From Bacteroidota bacterium (lineage in GTDB: Bacteria > Bacteroidota > Bacteroidia > Bacteroidales > JAAUTT01), in NCBI GenBank assembly GCA_021779665.1, contig JAJYAG010000061.1:1-34497 (forward strand): 34,497 nucleotides of DNA, given 5' to 3'. The translations under genes were made by a program, and so were the position numbers. Positions 25,278 to 33,807 of this stretch are shown here, piece by piece. Numbering within the stretch: position 1 is the stretch's first letter; each line of letters opens with the position of its first letter. A model generated the notes under the pieces. That model searched no databases, was not told the DNA's origin, and saw only the letters and a list, made by a program, of their open reading frames with translations.

Positions 25278-26669
25278 TGAATATTTAAAGAAATAATAAA
25301 AGGGCACACTGCTAAGAATCAGTAATAAACCGATAGCGGATTTCCCCGGTTCTGTCCAGATGGTATGTACCGTTAAAGCTATCGAAAACAAAAGGAAAAG
25401 AACCGGCACCACCGGATAACCTGCCACCTTTCCCTTAATGGTTCCGGTTCTTTTCAGCTTTATAAGTGCCACAGCCAACAATCCATAGAACATAAAAGCA
25501 GTAAAAACAACCATATCGGTAAGCATATCGAACGATCCCGAGAAAAGCAGAATGCAACTCCAAACCATGCTGTAAATCAATGCGACAACCGGGGTCCGGA
25601 ATCGAGGATGCACTTTTGCTGCATTGCGAAAGAAATATCCTTCATGTGCCATACGGTAATATTTACGAGGCAAACTTATGATATTACCATTTAGCGCTCC
25701 GAATGAACATACCAGAATGAGTATCTGCAATATAAGTTTCCCATAGTTTCCAAAAATGATCTCTGCAACTGGCAAAGCACCAATTTCACTTTCGCCGATG
25801 CTTCGGATTTCATCCAGGGACAATACATACATATACACATAATTTACAGCAATGTAAAGCACTATCGTAATCGATATTCCCAGGATTAATGCCAGTGGCA
25901 AATTCCTGCGGGGATTTATAATTTCCCCCGAAATATTGGCCGGGTAGATCCAGCCGTCGTATGCCCATAAAGCAGCAAGCATGGCTGTTAAAAACCCGCT
26001 CATAAACGACCATGTTTCAGTTGAACTTACATTGATAATTGCTTCCGTTTCGGTTTCGGGTTTGGAATATGCCAGCCCCAAAACAATCAGCAGGAGTATT
26101 CCCAGAATTTTAGCGGAAGTTATAATGTTATTGATCAACCCGCTTTCGCGCGCTCCAAGGCAGTTTACTGCCGTTAAAAGAATTATGGTAAAAATCCCAA
26201 GGATTTTAATGCCCGAATTAGCAAAAGGAAAAATATAGCCGGCAATGGAAATGTGTTCCCAGGCCTCAAAAGGATTGGGCAATGGAATAATGGAGTTTAC
26301 CGTTTGTGCAAATAAGAAAGCAATAGCAGCATTTACTCCCGTGCCAACAATCATAAAATCGGACCACCCTGAAACAAAAGCGAAAAACTTTCCGAACGCT
26401 ATTCTGAAATATTCGTAAGTTCCGCCCGATTCTTCGGTAAGGGTAGCAAGTCCGCCAACCGTTAATGCTCCAAGCAAACTGATAACACCGGCCGCTATCC
26501 ATGCGAGTATAATGGCTCCCTCCCCCAGTCCGGTTTTTGCCATGGGTACTATCTTCATGAAAATACCGCTTCCAACCACCAGCCCCGCAACCAGCAGCGT
26601 GCTGGTAAACAGGCTCAGCTCCCGTTTAAGCTTAATGTCATTTTGTGATTTATTTTCCATTGAATACAT
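25266..26669 (-). CDS. APC-family amino acid/polyamine permease
   Basis: The product (467 residues from the ATG at 26669) is an almost wholly hydrophobic 12-helix transporter. The first helix carries the family motif VAGLVVGSGIFMK, in which the broken helix binds the substrate amino group and carboxylate. GGTYEYFRIAFGKFFAFVSGW after helix 2 and CSFGALNGNIISLPRKYYRMAHEGYFF in the middle are typical of the LAT-like branch of APC carriers. An earlier TTG frame start at 26696 lies inside the -7 box and can be excluded; a further ATG is at 26660. The substrate is not predictable beyond an amino acid or amine. It is a single-gene unit facing away from the Tat-exported isomerase. Confidence 0.92.
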   Translation of the reverse strand: MYSMENKSQNDIKLKRELSLFTSTLLVAGLVVGSGIFMKIVPMAKTGLGEGAIILAWIAAGVISLLGALTVGGLATLTEESGGTYEYFRIAFGKFFAFVSGWSDFMIVGTGVNAAIAFLFAQTVNSIIPLPNPFEAWEHISIAGYIFPFANSGIKILGIFTIILLTAVNCLGARESGLINNIITSAKILGILLLIVLGLAYSKPETETEAIINVSSTETWSFMSGFLTAMLAALWAYDGWIYPANISGEIINPRRNLPLALILGISITIVLYIAVNYVYMYVLSLDEIRSIGESEIGALPVAEIIFGNYGKLILQILILVCSFGALNGNIISLPRKYYRMAHEGYFFRNAAKVHPRFRTPVVALIYSMVWSCILLFSGSFDMLTDMVVFTAFMFYGLLAVALIKLKRTGTIKGKVAGYPVVPVLFLLFSIALTVHTIWTEPGKSAIGLLLILSSVPFYYFFKYSGKA

Positions 26670-26693
26670 TTTTGGTGGAAGTTCCGCCGGATT

Positions 26694-26701
26694 CAAAGGT
26701 A
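26694..26701 (-). promoter_or_regulatory. -7 element (TACCTTTG) for the permease gene
   Basis: Minus-strand 26701-26694 reads TACCTTTG, an exact TAnnTTTG match. A TTTG upstream is 23 bp away, slightly long. It gives a short leader of about 18 nt before the ATG at 26669 and decides that start. Confidence 0.55.
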
Positions 26702-26890
26702 TAAATTCTGTGTCTACTTATCGTCAAACGAGCTTATTAACTTCCCGGACAATTCAGGCCAACGCATTCATTATCCATGCATTCTTCCAATCCTGTTACT
26801 TCATTATTCATTAACTTAGTTAACTTTCAATTTTTATATTATTTTTAAGCCTTGAAAAGCTTTTTATTAACTAACTCAAAAATCAACTTT

Positions 26891-27787
26891 ATGAAGAATC
26901 TGCATAGTAGAAGAGATTTTTTTAAACTTACGGCCGGAGGAGCTGTTTCTCTTGCTGTTTTAGCTGCCTGCAAATCTGACAAAAAAAGTTTTGGCGTTGG
27001 AATTCAATTGTATACAATTCGTGATGCCATGACCGCCGATCCAAAAGGAAGCCTGAAAAAAGTTTCGGACCTTGGATATAAGAACCTTGAGCTGGCAAAT
27101 TATGCCGATGGTAAGTTCTATGGCTTTGCTCCAAAAGAATTCAAGAAAATTGTAAGCGATTTAGGTATGGATATCCTGAGCAGTCACACCCAGGTTGAAG
27201 CTGCCGGAATTACGCTCGATAATGCTAAAAAAATGGCCGACGACCATGCCGAACTTGGCGTAAAATATTGCGTTCAGCCCTGGGTAAACGAACCCGACCG
27301 CAATATTGAAACTTACAAAAAGATGGTTGGCGACTGGAATGAGGTTGGAAAGATTATGAAAGAAGTTGGTATTCAGTTTGCATATCATAATCACAACTTT
27401 GAATTTAAAACCGTAGACGGAATAGTTCCTTATTATGATATTTTTATGAAGGAAATGGATCCAGCCCTTATCACCATGGAAATTGACCTTTTCTGGGTAA
27501 GCAAAGCCGGACAGGATCCTGTTGAGATGTTCAAGAAATATCCGGGCCGTTTCCAGCTGTTCCACATGAAAGATATGCTTCACAAAGAAGAACCCTTCTT
27601 TGATGTAATTAAAGACGACGTTTGCTCGGTTGGAGCTGGTGTGATCGAGTTCAAAACCATTCTGGCATCGAAAGACGTTGCCGGCATGAAGTATTTATTT
27701 GTGGAAGACGATAACCAGGGTAACGGAAAACCATTCGAAGGAATCGAAACCAGTATCAATAATCTTACCTCCAAGATTTTGGTATAA
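26891..27787 (+). CDS. Tat-exported sugar phosphate isomerase/epimerase-like TIM-barrel lipoprotein
   Basis: The start is the ATG at 26891 (298 residues), which puts the twin-arginine motif SRRDFFKLT near the N-terminus with a lipobox LAAC (Cys28). A TTG-started extension from 26852 has no support. The mature part is a xylose-isomerase-like TIM barrel (AP endonuclease family 2 fold) with FGVGIQLYTIRDAM, the conserved YHNHNFEF, EIDLFWV and FQLFHMKDM segments. These carry the metal-binding Glu, His and Asp residues, and Glu in FVEDDNQ completes the site. Exported members of this family occur beside Gfo/Idh oxidoreductases in Bacteroidota sugar-use loci; here that partner class is 5 kb away. The substrate is unknown. 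It ends in a strong terminator. Confidence 0.88.
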   Translation: MKNLHSRRDFFKLTAGGAVSLAVLAACKSDKKSFGVGIQLYTIRDAMTADPKGSLKKVSDLGYKNLELANYADGKFYGFAPKEFKKIVSDLGMDILSSHTQVEAAGITLDNAKKMADDHAELGVKYCVQPWVNEPDRNIETYKKMVGDWNEVGKIMKEVGIQFAYHNHNFEFKTVDGIVPYYDIFMKEMDPALITMEIDLFWVSKAGQDPVEMFKKYPGRFQLFHMKDMLHKEEPFFDVIKDDVCSVGAGVIEFKTILASKDVAGMKYLFVEDDNQGNGKPFEGIETSINNLTSKILV

Positions 27788-27805
27788 CTTCACAGGTATA
27801 ATTAA

Positions 27806-27847
27806 CAAAGGCCGCCTCCGGATTTTTCCAGGGCGGCCTCTTTGTTT
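27806..27847. terminator. Bidirectional terminator between convergent genes
   Basis: CAAAG plus GCCGCC (27806-27816) pairs with GGCGGCC and CTTTG (27832-27844), with a core 8-bp stem AGGCCGCC/GGCGGCCT. It sits between the isomerase-like gene and the leftward FtsX-type permease. Confidence 0.85.
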
Positions 27848-27852
27848 ACATA

Positions 27853-30237
27853 CTATTCATATTTGAGCGACTCAACCGGATTGCGGTTGGCAGCATTAAA
27901 GGTTTGATATAAGATGGTTACCATGGTAAAAAGAAATGCAATGCCTGCTGCCGCAAAAAACGGCCAAAGAACAATATCCACTTTATAAGCAAAATTGTCG
28001 AGCCAGTTTTTTACGCCAAAATAAGCCAAAGGACAAGCAATTACATTGGCAATTAAAACCCATTTTGCAAATTGCCCCGAGATCAGTCTGATAATATCTA
28101 AATTGCTGGCCCCATGTGTTTTTCTGATACCAATTTCTTTGGTCCGCTGCAGCGAAAAGAAATTGATCAATCCTAGCAAACCCATACAGGCTATTAATAT
28201 CCCGAAGATTGTAAAATAGCCCAGCAACTTGCCGGTTCGCGTTTCTGTTTTGTATTGATTTTCGTAAGTCTGATCCAGGAATTTATAGCTAAAAGGAAAA
28301 TCGGGGTTATACTTCTTTGTAACCTTCTCAAGTATTTTCAATTGTTCCTGAATATTTCCCGGGTTAAATTTTACAAATACCATACTCACCCTTGGACGCA
28401 GAAAAATAATCATGGGCGACAATGGCTTTGAGAGAGGTGCAAAGTTGAAATCCTTCACCACACCCACAATGGTACCTTTTTTCTCGTTAACAGAAATGAC
28501 ACTTCCCACCGGGCTCGAAAATCCCATCTTTTTAACGGCTGTTTCATTCACAATGAAAGATGATTCCTGATCGCCGGGAAATTCCGGCGAAAAGCCTCTT
28601 CCTTCCGAAACTTTTATACCAAATGTCTTCAGCATATCGTAATCGCCGTAAAGCATTGCAAAACCCTGTTTATTATCAGGCGACTTCCCTTCCCAGGTTA
28701 TTCCCGATTCATGGTTTCTGATTTCAATCGGAAGATCTGAAGCCAGACAAACACTGTTCACAGCGGGATTATTCAAAAGATCACTTTTATAGGCATCGAA
28801 ATTTGTATATAAAGCCCCCCGACGAAGAAAATACACGGTTTTCTCCTTATCGATGCCAATCTTTTTATTAATCATGTAGCCCGACTGCAACCACACAAAC
28901 AATGTGCAAACCGTAAGAAAAACAACAATGCAGAACTGCAGTATAACCAAACCTTTACGGAAAGCAACACCTCTTTTACCCGACGAAACCGCTTCTTTCA
29001 AAACCTTTACAGGTTGAAATGACGAAAGGAAAAACGCCGGATATATCCCTGATAGAAAACCTGTTAGCAAAATAAAGATCATCAACGCCAGGTAAAGCAA
29101 TGGATTGGAATAGTCAATCGCCAGTTCTTTCCCGGTAAATTCGTTAAAGAATGGAAGTGCAAATTCTACCAGGATCATAGCCACAATATTTGCTATAAAA
29201 ACCATTAACACCGACTCGCCCAAAAATTGCCTGATGAGCTGAGCATTACCCGAACCAACAACCTTGCGGATACCCACTTCTTTGGAACGTTTACTGGCTC
29301 TGGCGGTCGACAGGTTAATAAAATTGATACATGCAATTAACAGGATGAAAAAAGCAATGATCGAGAAAATCTTTACATACTTAATATCTCCGGCACTTTT
29401 ATTCAAAAGATCGAATTCCAGACCGGCTGAATATAAATGGATTTTATTCAAAGGTTGCAGAAAAAGCTCGAAGGTTGAGTTCGGGTCTTTACGGACATGA
29501 AAATCCCTGATCTTTTTCTCGAAGGCAGCAACCTGCACCTGAGGATCGAGTCTGATGTAGGTGTTTAACATCAAATATTCCCAGTTTTCATCAAGGTTTT
29601 GTCCGACTTTTTTAAAGAGCGATAATGGCACAATAAAATCGACAACAACATGTGAGTTCCCTGGTAAATCCTCATAAACACCCGAAACCTTCATATCAAA
29701 CTGGTTATCGAATTTTATGACCTTCCCAATTGGGTCTTCTTTTCCGAAATATTTCCGGGCCAGCGTTGAGCTAAAAATAATTGAAAACGGCTCCTCAAAA
29801 GCAGTCTTTGCATTTCCGCGTAAAAAGGGAGTCTCAAAAACATCGAAAAAAGTGGAATCGGCCAAAAAACCATTCGGTTCATAAGTGCCTTCCTTGTTTG
29901 GTTCTCTTAATAGAACATCTGAATTTGTAAGCAAATTGAACGAAACCAGTCGCGTGAGTTTTTTAATTTCGGGGTATTGTTGGGCCAACGGATGCGCGAT
30001 ACCCGGCGCTGTAAGTCCGCCTTTGGATTCGGTTTCCTTCCCTTTAAGATTTGTGCAGATCCTGTAAATATTCCTGTAATCATTAAAACCGGTATCGAAC
30101 CTGCTCTCATCCAGAACCCATAAGGCAATAAGAATAAAAGTGGCCATGCCGATGGCTAGTCCAAAAATGTTGATCAGGGAGAAACTCAGGTTTCTCTTCA
30201 TAATACGCAAGGTGATATGCAAATAATTCTTAAACAT
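27853..30237 (-). CDS. FtsX/MacB-type ABC transporter permease
   Basis: The 794-residue membrane protein has the duplicated layout of long Bacteroidota permeases. It has an N-terminal helix (about 20-42, FSLINIFGLAIGMATFILIALWVL), a large periplasmic MacB-type core domain (about 60-270), three helices with an FtsX domain (about 285-405, containing ASKRSKEVGIRKVVGSG), a linker helix near 430, a second periplasmic domain and a second FtsX domain (about 675-790, with LQRTKEIGIRKTHGAS). This class couples ATP hydrolysis by a separate ATPase to envelope work or export of toxic compounds and peptides. No ATPase gene is in the window. It is divergent from the NtrC/NtrY-type pair (148 bp to that ATG), which probably controls it. 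Confidence 0.92.
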   Translation of the reverse strand: MFKNYLHITLRIMKRNLSFSLINIFGLAIGMATFILIALWVLDESRFDTGFNDYRNIYRICTNLKGKETESKGGLTAPGIAHPLAQQYPEIKKLTRLVSFNLLTNSDVLLREPNKEGTYEPNGFLADSTFFDVFETPFLRGNAKTAFEEPFSIIFSSTLARKYFGKEDPIGKVIKFDNQFDMKVSGVYEDLPGNSHVVVDFIVPLSLFKKVGQNLDENWEYLMLNTYIRLDPQVQVAAFEKKIRDFHVRKDPNSTFELFLQPLNKIHLYSAGLEFDLLNKSAGDIKYVKIFSIIAFFILLIACINFINLSTARASKRSKEVGIRKVVGSGNAQLIRQFLGESVLMVFIANIVAMILVEFALPFFNEFTGKELAIDYSNPLLYLALMIFILLTGFLSGIYPAFFLSSFQPVKVLKEAVSSGKRGVAFRKGLVILQFCIVVFLTVCTLFVWLQSGYMINKKIGIDKEKTVYFLRRGALYTNFDAYKSDLLNNPAVNSVCLASDLPIEIRNHESGITWEGKSPDNKQGFAMLYGDYDMLKTFGIKVSEGRGFSPEFPGDQESSFIVNETAVKKMGFSSPVGSVISVNEKKGTIVGVVKDFNFAPLSKPLSPMIIFLRPRVSMVFVKFNPGNIQEQLKILEKVTKKYNPDFPFSYKFLDQTYENQYKTETRTGKLLGYFTIFGILIACMGLLGLINFFSLQRTKEIGIRKTHGASNLDIIRLISGQFAKWVLIANVIACPLAYFGVKNWLDNFAYKVDIVLWPFFAAAGIAFLFTMVTILYQTFNAANRNPVESLKYE

Positions 30238-30360
30238 TGCTTGTAAATTTTAGTCTTTAGTAGTTATCCAATTATATGCCTCAGGAACTAAAAGTAAGAA
30301 AAACAATGTTTTATATAAATCATTTTTGAAGGAATCAATGAGGAGTGTGTGTAATTTTTA

Positions 30361-30368
30361 TACATTTG
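30361..30368 (+). promoter_or_regulatory. -7 element (TACATTTG) for the NtrC-like gene
   Basis: It is an exact TAnnTTTG match 25 bp before the ATG at 30386. It lies inside the possible upstream extension (TTG at 30326, ATG at 30338) and so favours the ATG at 30386 as the start. Confidence 0.55.
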
Positions 30369-30385
30369 CGTATAAAAAGGTAACA

Positions 30386-31762
30386 ATGGCTCCAAAAGAA
30401 AAAGGTAAAATCCTTATTGTTGACGATAATGATGGTATTTTAAAAACCCTCAGGTTTACACTGCGTAACGAATTCGACGAGATTTTTACCATTCGCAATC
30501 CCAACCTGATTCTATCCACCCTCAAGCAAAACAATATCGACGTTATTCTGCTCGATATGAATTTCAATGCGGGACAGAATACCGGGAATGAAGGCATTTT
30601 CTGGCTTTCAGAAATTCTGAAGGCCGACCCTGAAGCCATTGTGGTAATGATAACAGCATATGCCGAAGTTGATCTGGCTGTAAAGGCAATTAAAATGGGC
30701 GCACTCGATTTTGTGGTTAAACCATGGAACGACGAAAAGCTGCTTACCACCTTACAAACTGCCCGTAAGCTGCGTTTATCGAAAAAGGAGCTTCAGCAAC
30801 TGAAGCAAAAACAACAGGTGATCAGGGAAGAAATCAATAAACCCGAAACACTGCTTGTTTACCAAAGCGAAGTGATGAAGAAAACCATGGAAATGGCTCA
30901 AAAGGTAGCTGTAACTGATGCCAATGTTTTACTTTACGGAGAAAACGGAACAGGAAAGGAACTGATAGCAAGAGAAATACATAATAATTCGAAGCGAAAA
31001 TCGGAACTCTTTTCATCAGTCGACCTGGGTTCTATCAGCGAAAGCCTTTTTGAGAGTGAACTTTTTGGCCATGTCAAAGGAGCCTTTACCGATGCCAAAA
31101 CAGACAGAATGGGTCGTTTTGAGGCAGCACACGGAGGAACTCTGTTCCTGGATGAAATCAGTAATCTGAGCTTTTCGCTGCAATCAAAGCTTCTCTCAGT
31201 TTTGCAGAACCGACAGGTTTTTCGTTTGGGAAGCACTCAACCCATAACGGTTGATGTGCGGCTTATTTCGGCCACTAACCGTTCTATTCAGAAAATGATT
31301 GCCGAGAATCTTTTCCGGGAGGATTTACTTTATCGTATCAATACCATTCAGATCGAAATACCACCGCTGCGCGAAAGAGGCGAAGACATAATCCTTTTGG
31401 CCGAAAATTTCCTGAGAATTTATGGCCGTAAATATGATAAACCTTCGCTGAAACTAAATTCGCCTGTCTCCGAAAAGCTTTTACAATACCACTGGCCGGG
31501 AAATGTGAGAGAGTTGCAGCATACCATTGAAAAGGCGGTAATTCTAAGCGAAAGCAACATCATTACCGAAAAGGATCTCTTTTTTAATATGGGAAATATG
31601 GCCAGTCCTTCTGTTGCCGAACTTTTCAACCTTGAGGAAATTGAAAAAATTACCATCAAAAACGCTATTGAAAAGTGTCGTGGAAACCTCACCAGTGCTT
31701 CCGAACTTTTAGGAATTTCGCGTAAAACGCTTTATAACAAAATTGAAAAGTATGGTCTTTAG
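30386..31762 (+). CDS. NtrC-family sigma-54-dependent response regulator
   Basis: The product (458 residues from the ATG at 30386) has three domains. The receiver has IVDDNDG and phosphoacceptor Asp57 in VILLDMNF. The AAA+ sigma-54 activator domain (about 160-385) has the Walker A GENGTGKE (185-192), the sigma-54-contact loop GAFTDA (232-237; the textbook form is GAFTGA), Walker B GTLFLDEI and the LREDLLYRIN-type FREDLLYRIN motif. The C-terminal Fis-type helix-turn-helix has ASELLGISRKTLYNKIEKYG. It works with sigma-54 RNA polymerase at -24/-12 promoters, none of which I could see in the adjoining intergenic DNA. It overlaps its kinase by 11 bp and is divergent from the FtsX-type permease. 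Confidence 0.93.
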   Translation: MAPKEKGKILIVDDNDGILKTLRFTLRNEFDEIFTIRNPNLILSTLKQNNIDVILLDMNFNAGQNTGNEGIFWLSEILKADPEAIVVMITAYAEVDLAVKAIKMGALDFVVKPWNDEKLLTTLQTARKLRLSKKELQQLKQKQQVIREEINKPETLLVYQSEVMKKTMEMAQKVAVTDANVLLYGENGTGKELIAREIHNNSKRKSELFSSVDLGSISESLFESELFGHVKGAFTDAKTDRMGRFEAAHGGTLFLDEISNLSFSLQSKLLSVLQNRQVFRLGSTQPITVDVRLISATNRSIQKMIAENLFREDLLYRINTIQIEIPPLRERGEDIILLAENFLRIYGRKYDKPSLKLNSPVSEKLLQYHWPGNVRELQHTIEKAVILSESNIITEKDLFFNMGNMASPSVAELFNLEEIEKITIKNAIEKCRGNLTSASELLGISRKTLYNKIEKYGL

Positions 31763-33086
31763 TCGTTTCTTTGGAGTTCTGTTTTTCAGAATTCTGCTGC
31801 TGCTGTTTACATGTTTTGCGATAGCTTTTATTGTCGTCATAAAAAAATACTGGTTTACGGCAATTGGACTGTTTATTCTGCTGGGTATTCAGGTGTATGC
31901 ACTTCTGGCATTTCTGAATAAGACTAATGAATATATCGCGAAATTTGTGAACTATCTCCGCGAAGAAAATACAAACTTTCAAATTCCGGAGCGACTCAAA
32001 AAACCTCCATTCGACAAACTAATCCAATCACTTCAGGAAACCGGCTTATTTATCAGGAAAACCATTTTATTGAAAGAGCATCATTATCATTACCTCCAAT
32101 ATATTGTGAATTCCGTGGGTGTTGGTATCGTTGTATTTAACAGGAGTGGGGACGTTGATCTGATTAACCCTTCAGCCAAGGGTTTGCTCAATATCAGGGG
32201 CTTATCAAACATCAGTGAGTTAAATGCCATTGACGAAACTTTTGAGAATCTGCTTATCTCCATCAAACCCGGAGAGGACCGGTCTCATAAAGTAATGATC
32301 AACTCCCAGCTTTATGTATTTTCATTCAATGCTACCGAGTTCAAAATCGCCGATAAATATTACAAATTAATTGCTTTTCAGAATATACGGGAAGAGCTGG
32401 ATCAAAAGGAACTGGAATCGTGGCAAACCCTCATCCGCATTCTGTCGCATGAGCTGATGAACACCATTACGCCTGTAAACTCTCTCACCAAAGCACTTGT
32501 AAAAATGTACCAGGGAAACCCTGCAACCGATGATCTGAGAATTAAAGAAGACACCCGAGAAGGACTTGAACTGATTTCCGAACGTGTAACGGAGCTACTC
32601 TCGCTGGTGGAGCGGTATAAAATTCTAAGCAGGCTTCCCTCGCCTAATTTTAAGCAAATATCTATCAATTCGTTAGTTGGAAACGTTGTCGCCCTCCTAA
32701 AACCGGAAGCAAGCGAAAAAAGTATAGCAATAAACCTGATGGTTTCTGATCCTGAAATTACAGCAGTGGCCGACGAACAAATGCTTTCGCAGGTGCTGAT
32801 CAATGTTATTCGGAATGCTATTGATGCCACAAAAGAGGCTGACAATAACCTTATTGATATTTCGGTAAAGAAAGTGGAAAGTCGCGCCGAAATACGTGTA
32901 ACCGATTATGGAAAAGGAATTACAGCCGATGAACTGAATAAAGTCTTTATACCCTTTTACACCACCAAACCAAATGGCTCGGGAATTGGATTAAGTCTGA
33001 GCCGGCAGATTATGCGGCTGCATAAAGGGCAGATCACAGCAGTATCGAATCCTGGTGAATTTACAACCTTTATTGTATCAGTCTAA
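31752..33086 (+). CDS. NtrY-like membrane sensor histidine kinase
   Basis: The product (444 residues from the ATG at 31752; a TTG at 31743 is an inferior start) has two N-terminal membrane helices (about 8-30 and 34-54), no large periplasmic domain, a PAS-like region (about 115-215, with VGVGIVVFNRSGDVDLINPSA), a kinase core with His233 in LSHELMNTITP and a HATPase with NVIRNAIDA, DYGKGI and GSGIGLSLSRQIM. LSHELMN in place of HELRTP is the form usual for kinases paired with NtrC-type regulators. It overlaps the regulator gene by 11 bp. Its stop is 8 bp from the end of the convergent flavoprotein gene. Confidence 0.92.
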   Translation: MVFSRFFGVLFFRILLLLFTCFAIAFIVVIKKYWFTAIGLFILLGIQVYALLAFLNKTNEYIAKFVNYLREENTNFQIPERLKKPPFDKLIQSLQETGLFIRKTILLKEHHYHYLQYIVNSVGVGIVVFNRSGDVDLINPSAKGLLNIRGLSNISELNAIDETFENLLISIKPGEDRSHKVMINSQLYVFSFNATEFKIADKYYKLIAFQNIREELDQKELESWQTLIRILSHELMNTITPVNSLTKALVKMYQGNPATDDLRIKEDTREGLELISERVTELLSLVERYKILSRLPSPNFKQISINSLVGNVVALLKPEASEKSIAINLMVSDPEITAVADEQMLSQVLINVIRNAIDATKEADNNLIDISVKKVESRAEIRVTDYGKGITADELNKVFIPFYTTKPNGSGIGLSLSRQIMRLHKGQITAVSNPGEFTTFIVSV

Positions 33087-33093
33087 GCTGAAA

Positions 33094-33729
33094 CTATCTA
33101 ATAAAATTTGTCATTACCTTTTGGGCAGGTGTTGGAGCCGGGAGGATATCCTTCGTTTGTTCTTTCATTTTCAGTAACCAGGCCATATTGTTTCCAAGCA
33201 CCTCCATAATCTGAACGCCCTCTGCATCCTGAACCACTTCACCTGGCATGCGGCCATGAATAACATTCCAGTAGTTGGACGTGGCAAGTATCATCTCCGA
33301 ATAAGTAAGATAATGGTTTAAGCTGTCGAAAGTTGCCGAACCACCGGTACGTCGTACCGCAACAACAGCAGCTCCCACCTTTTGACGGAATAAACCACCG
33401 TTACTGCCGGCAACATAAAAAGCACGGTCCAGAAAGCTTTTCATGGTTCCGGGAATACCGGCATAATGTACCGGCGCACCAAGAATTAACCCATCGGCAT
33501 GTTTCATAACCTGAATCGACTCATTCAACGAATCCGTTGTAATGGAACATTTTTCATCCCTATTCAGCCGGCACTTTCCGCAAGCCAGGCATCCCCGGAT
33601 TGCCTTATTACCAATATGCAGAATTTCGAAATCAATTCCCTGCTCTGATAGTTTTGAGCCAACCATGGTTAAAGCATTGTATGTATTGCCCTCTTTATTG
33701 GGACTTCCGTTAATGGCCACTACTTTCAT
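33094..33729 (-). CDS. Iron-sulfur flavoprotein (NADPH-dependent FMN reductase family)
   Basis: The product (211 residues from the ATG at 33729; an upstream in-frame ATG at 33765 adds 12 uncharacteristic residues) starts with the FMN phosphate loop NGSPNKEGNT and keeps GAPVHYAGIPGTMKSFLDR around the flavin. Cys47, 50, 53 and 61 (CLACGKCRLNRDEKC) give the compact CX2CX2CX7C motif of Isf-type iron-sulfur flavoproteins, which carry a 4Fe-4S cluster beside FMN and shuttle electrons, often against oxygen or peroxide in anaerobes. It lies 78 bp after the FAD oxidoreductase gene in the same direction, with an inverted repeat in the gap. Confidence 0.88.
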   Translation of the reverse strand: MKVVAINGSPNKEGNTYNALTMVGSKLSEQGIDFEILHIGNKAIRGCLACGKCRLNRDEKCSITTDSLNESIQVMKHADGLILGAPVHYAGIPGTMKSFLDRAFYVAGSNGGLFRQKVGAAVVAVRRTGGSATFDSLNHYLTYSEMILATSNYWNVIHGRMPGEVVQDAEGVQIMEVLGNNMAWLLKMKEQTKDILPAPTPAQKVMTNFIR

Positions 33730-33741
33730 GAATGTTACTTT

Positions 33742-33802
33742 AATATTTGCCCCAATGTTAATCATTTCTCCTTTTCAATATTCACCTGAAAGGGCAAATA
33801 TT
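33742..33802. repeat. 11-bp perfect inverted repeat ahead of the flavoprotein gene
   Basis: AATATTTGCCC (33742-33752) and GGGCAAATATT (33792-33802) are perfect inverted arms with a 39-bp centre. They lie in the gap between the FAD oxidoreductase stop and the flavoprotein start, so they could form an mRNA hairpin or a spaced repressor site. Confidence 0.5.
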
Positions 33803-33807
33803 GCAAT

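Noticed and set aside
26670-26696. TTG-started extension of the permease
   Set aside because: It starts inside the promoter box TACCTTTG (26701-26694).
30326-30385. Upstream extension of the NtrC-like gene (TTG at 30326 or ATG at 30338)
   Set aside because: The -7 box TACATTTG at 30361-30368 lies inside it and the extra residues do not belong to the receiver fold.
30238-30385. Sigma-54 (-24/-12) promoter between the FtsX-type permease and the NtrC-like gene
   Set aside because: No GG-N10-GC element with TGGCAC/TTGC character on either strand.
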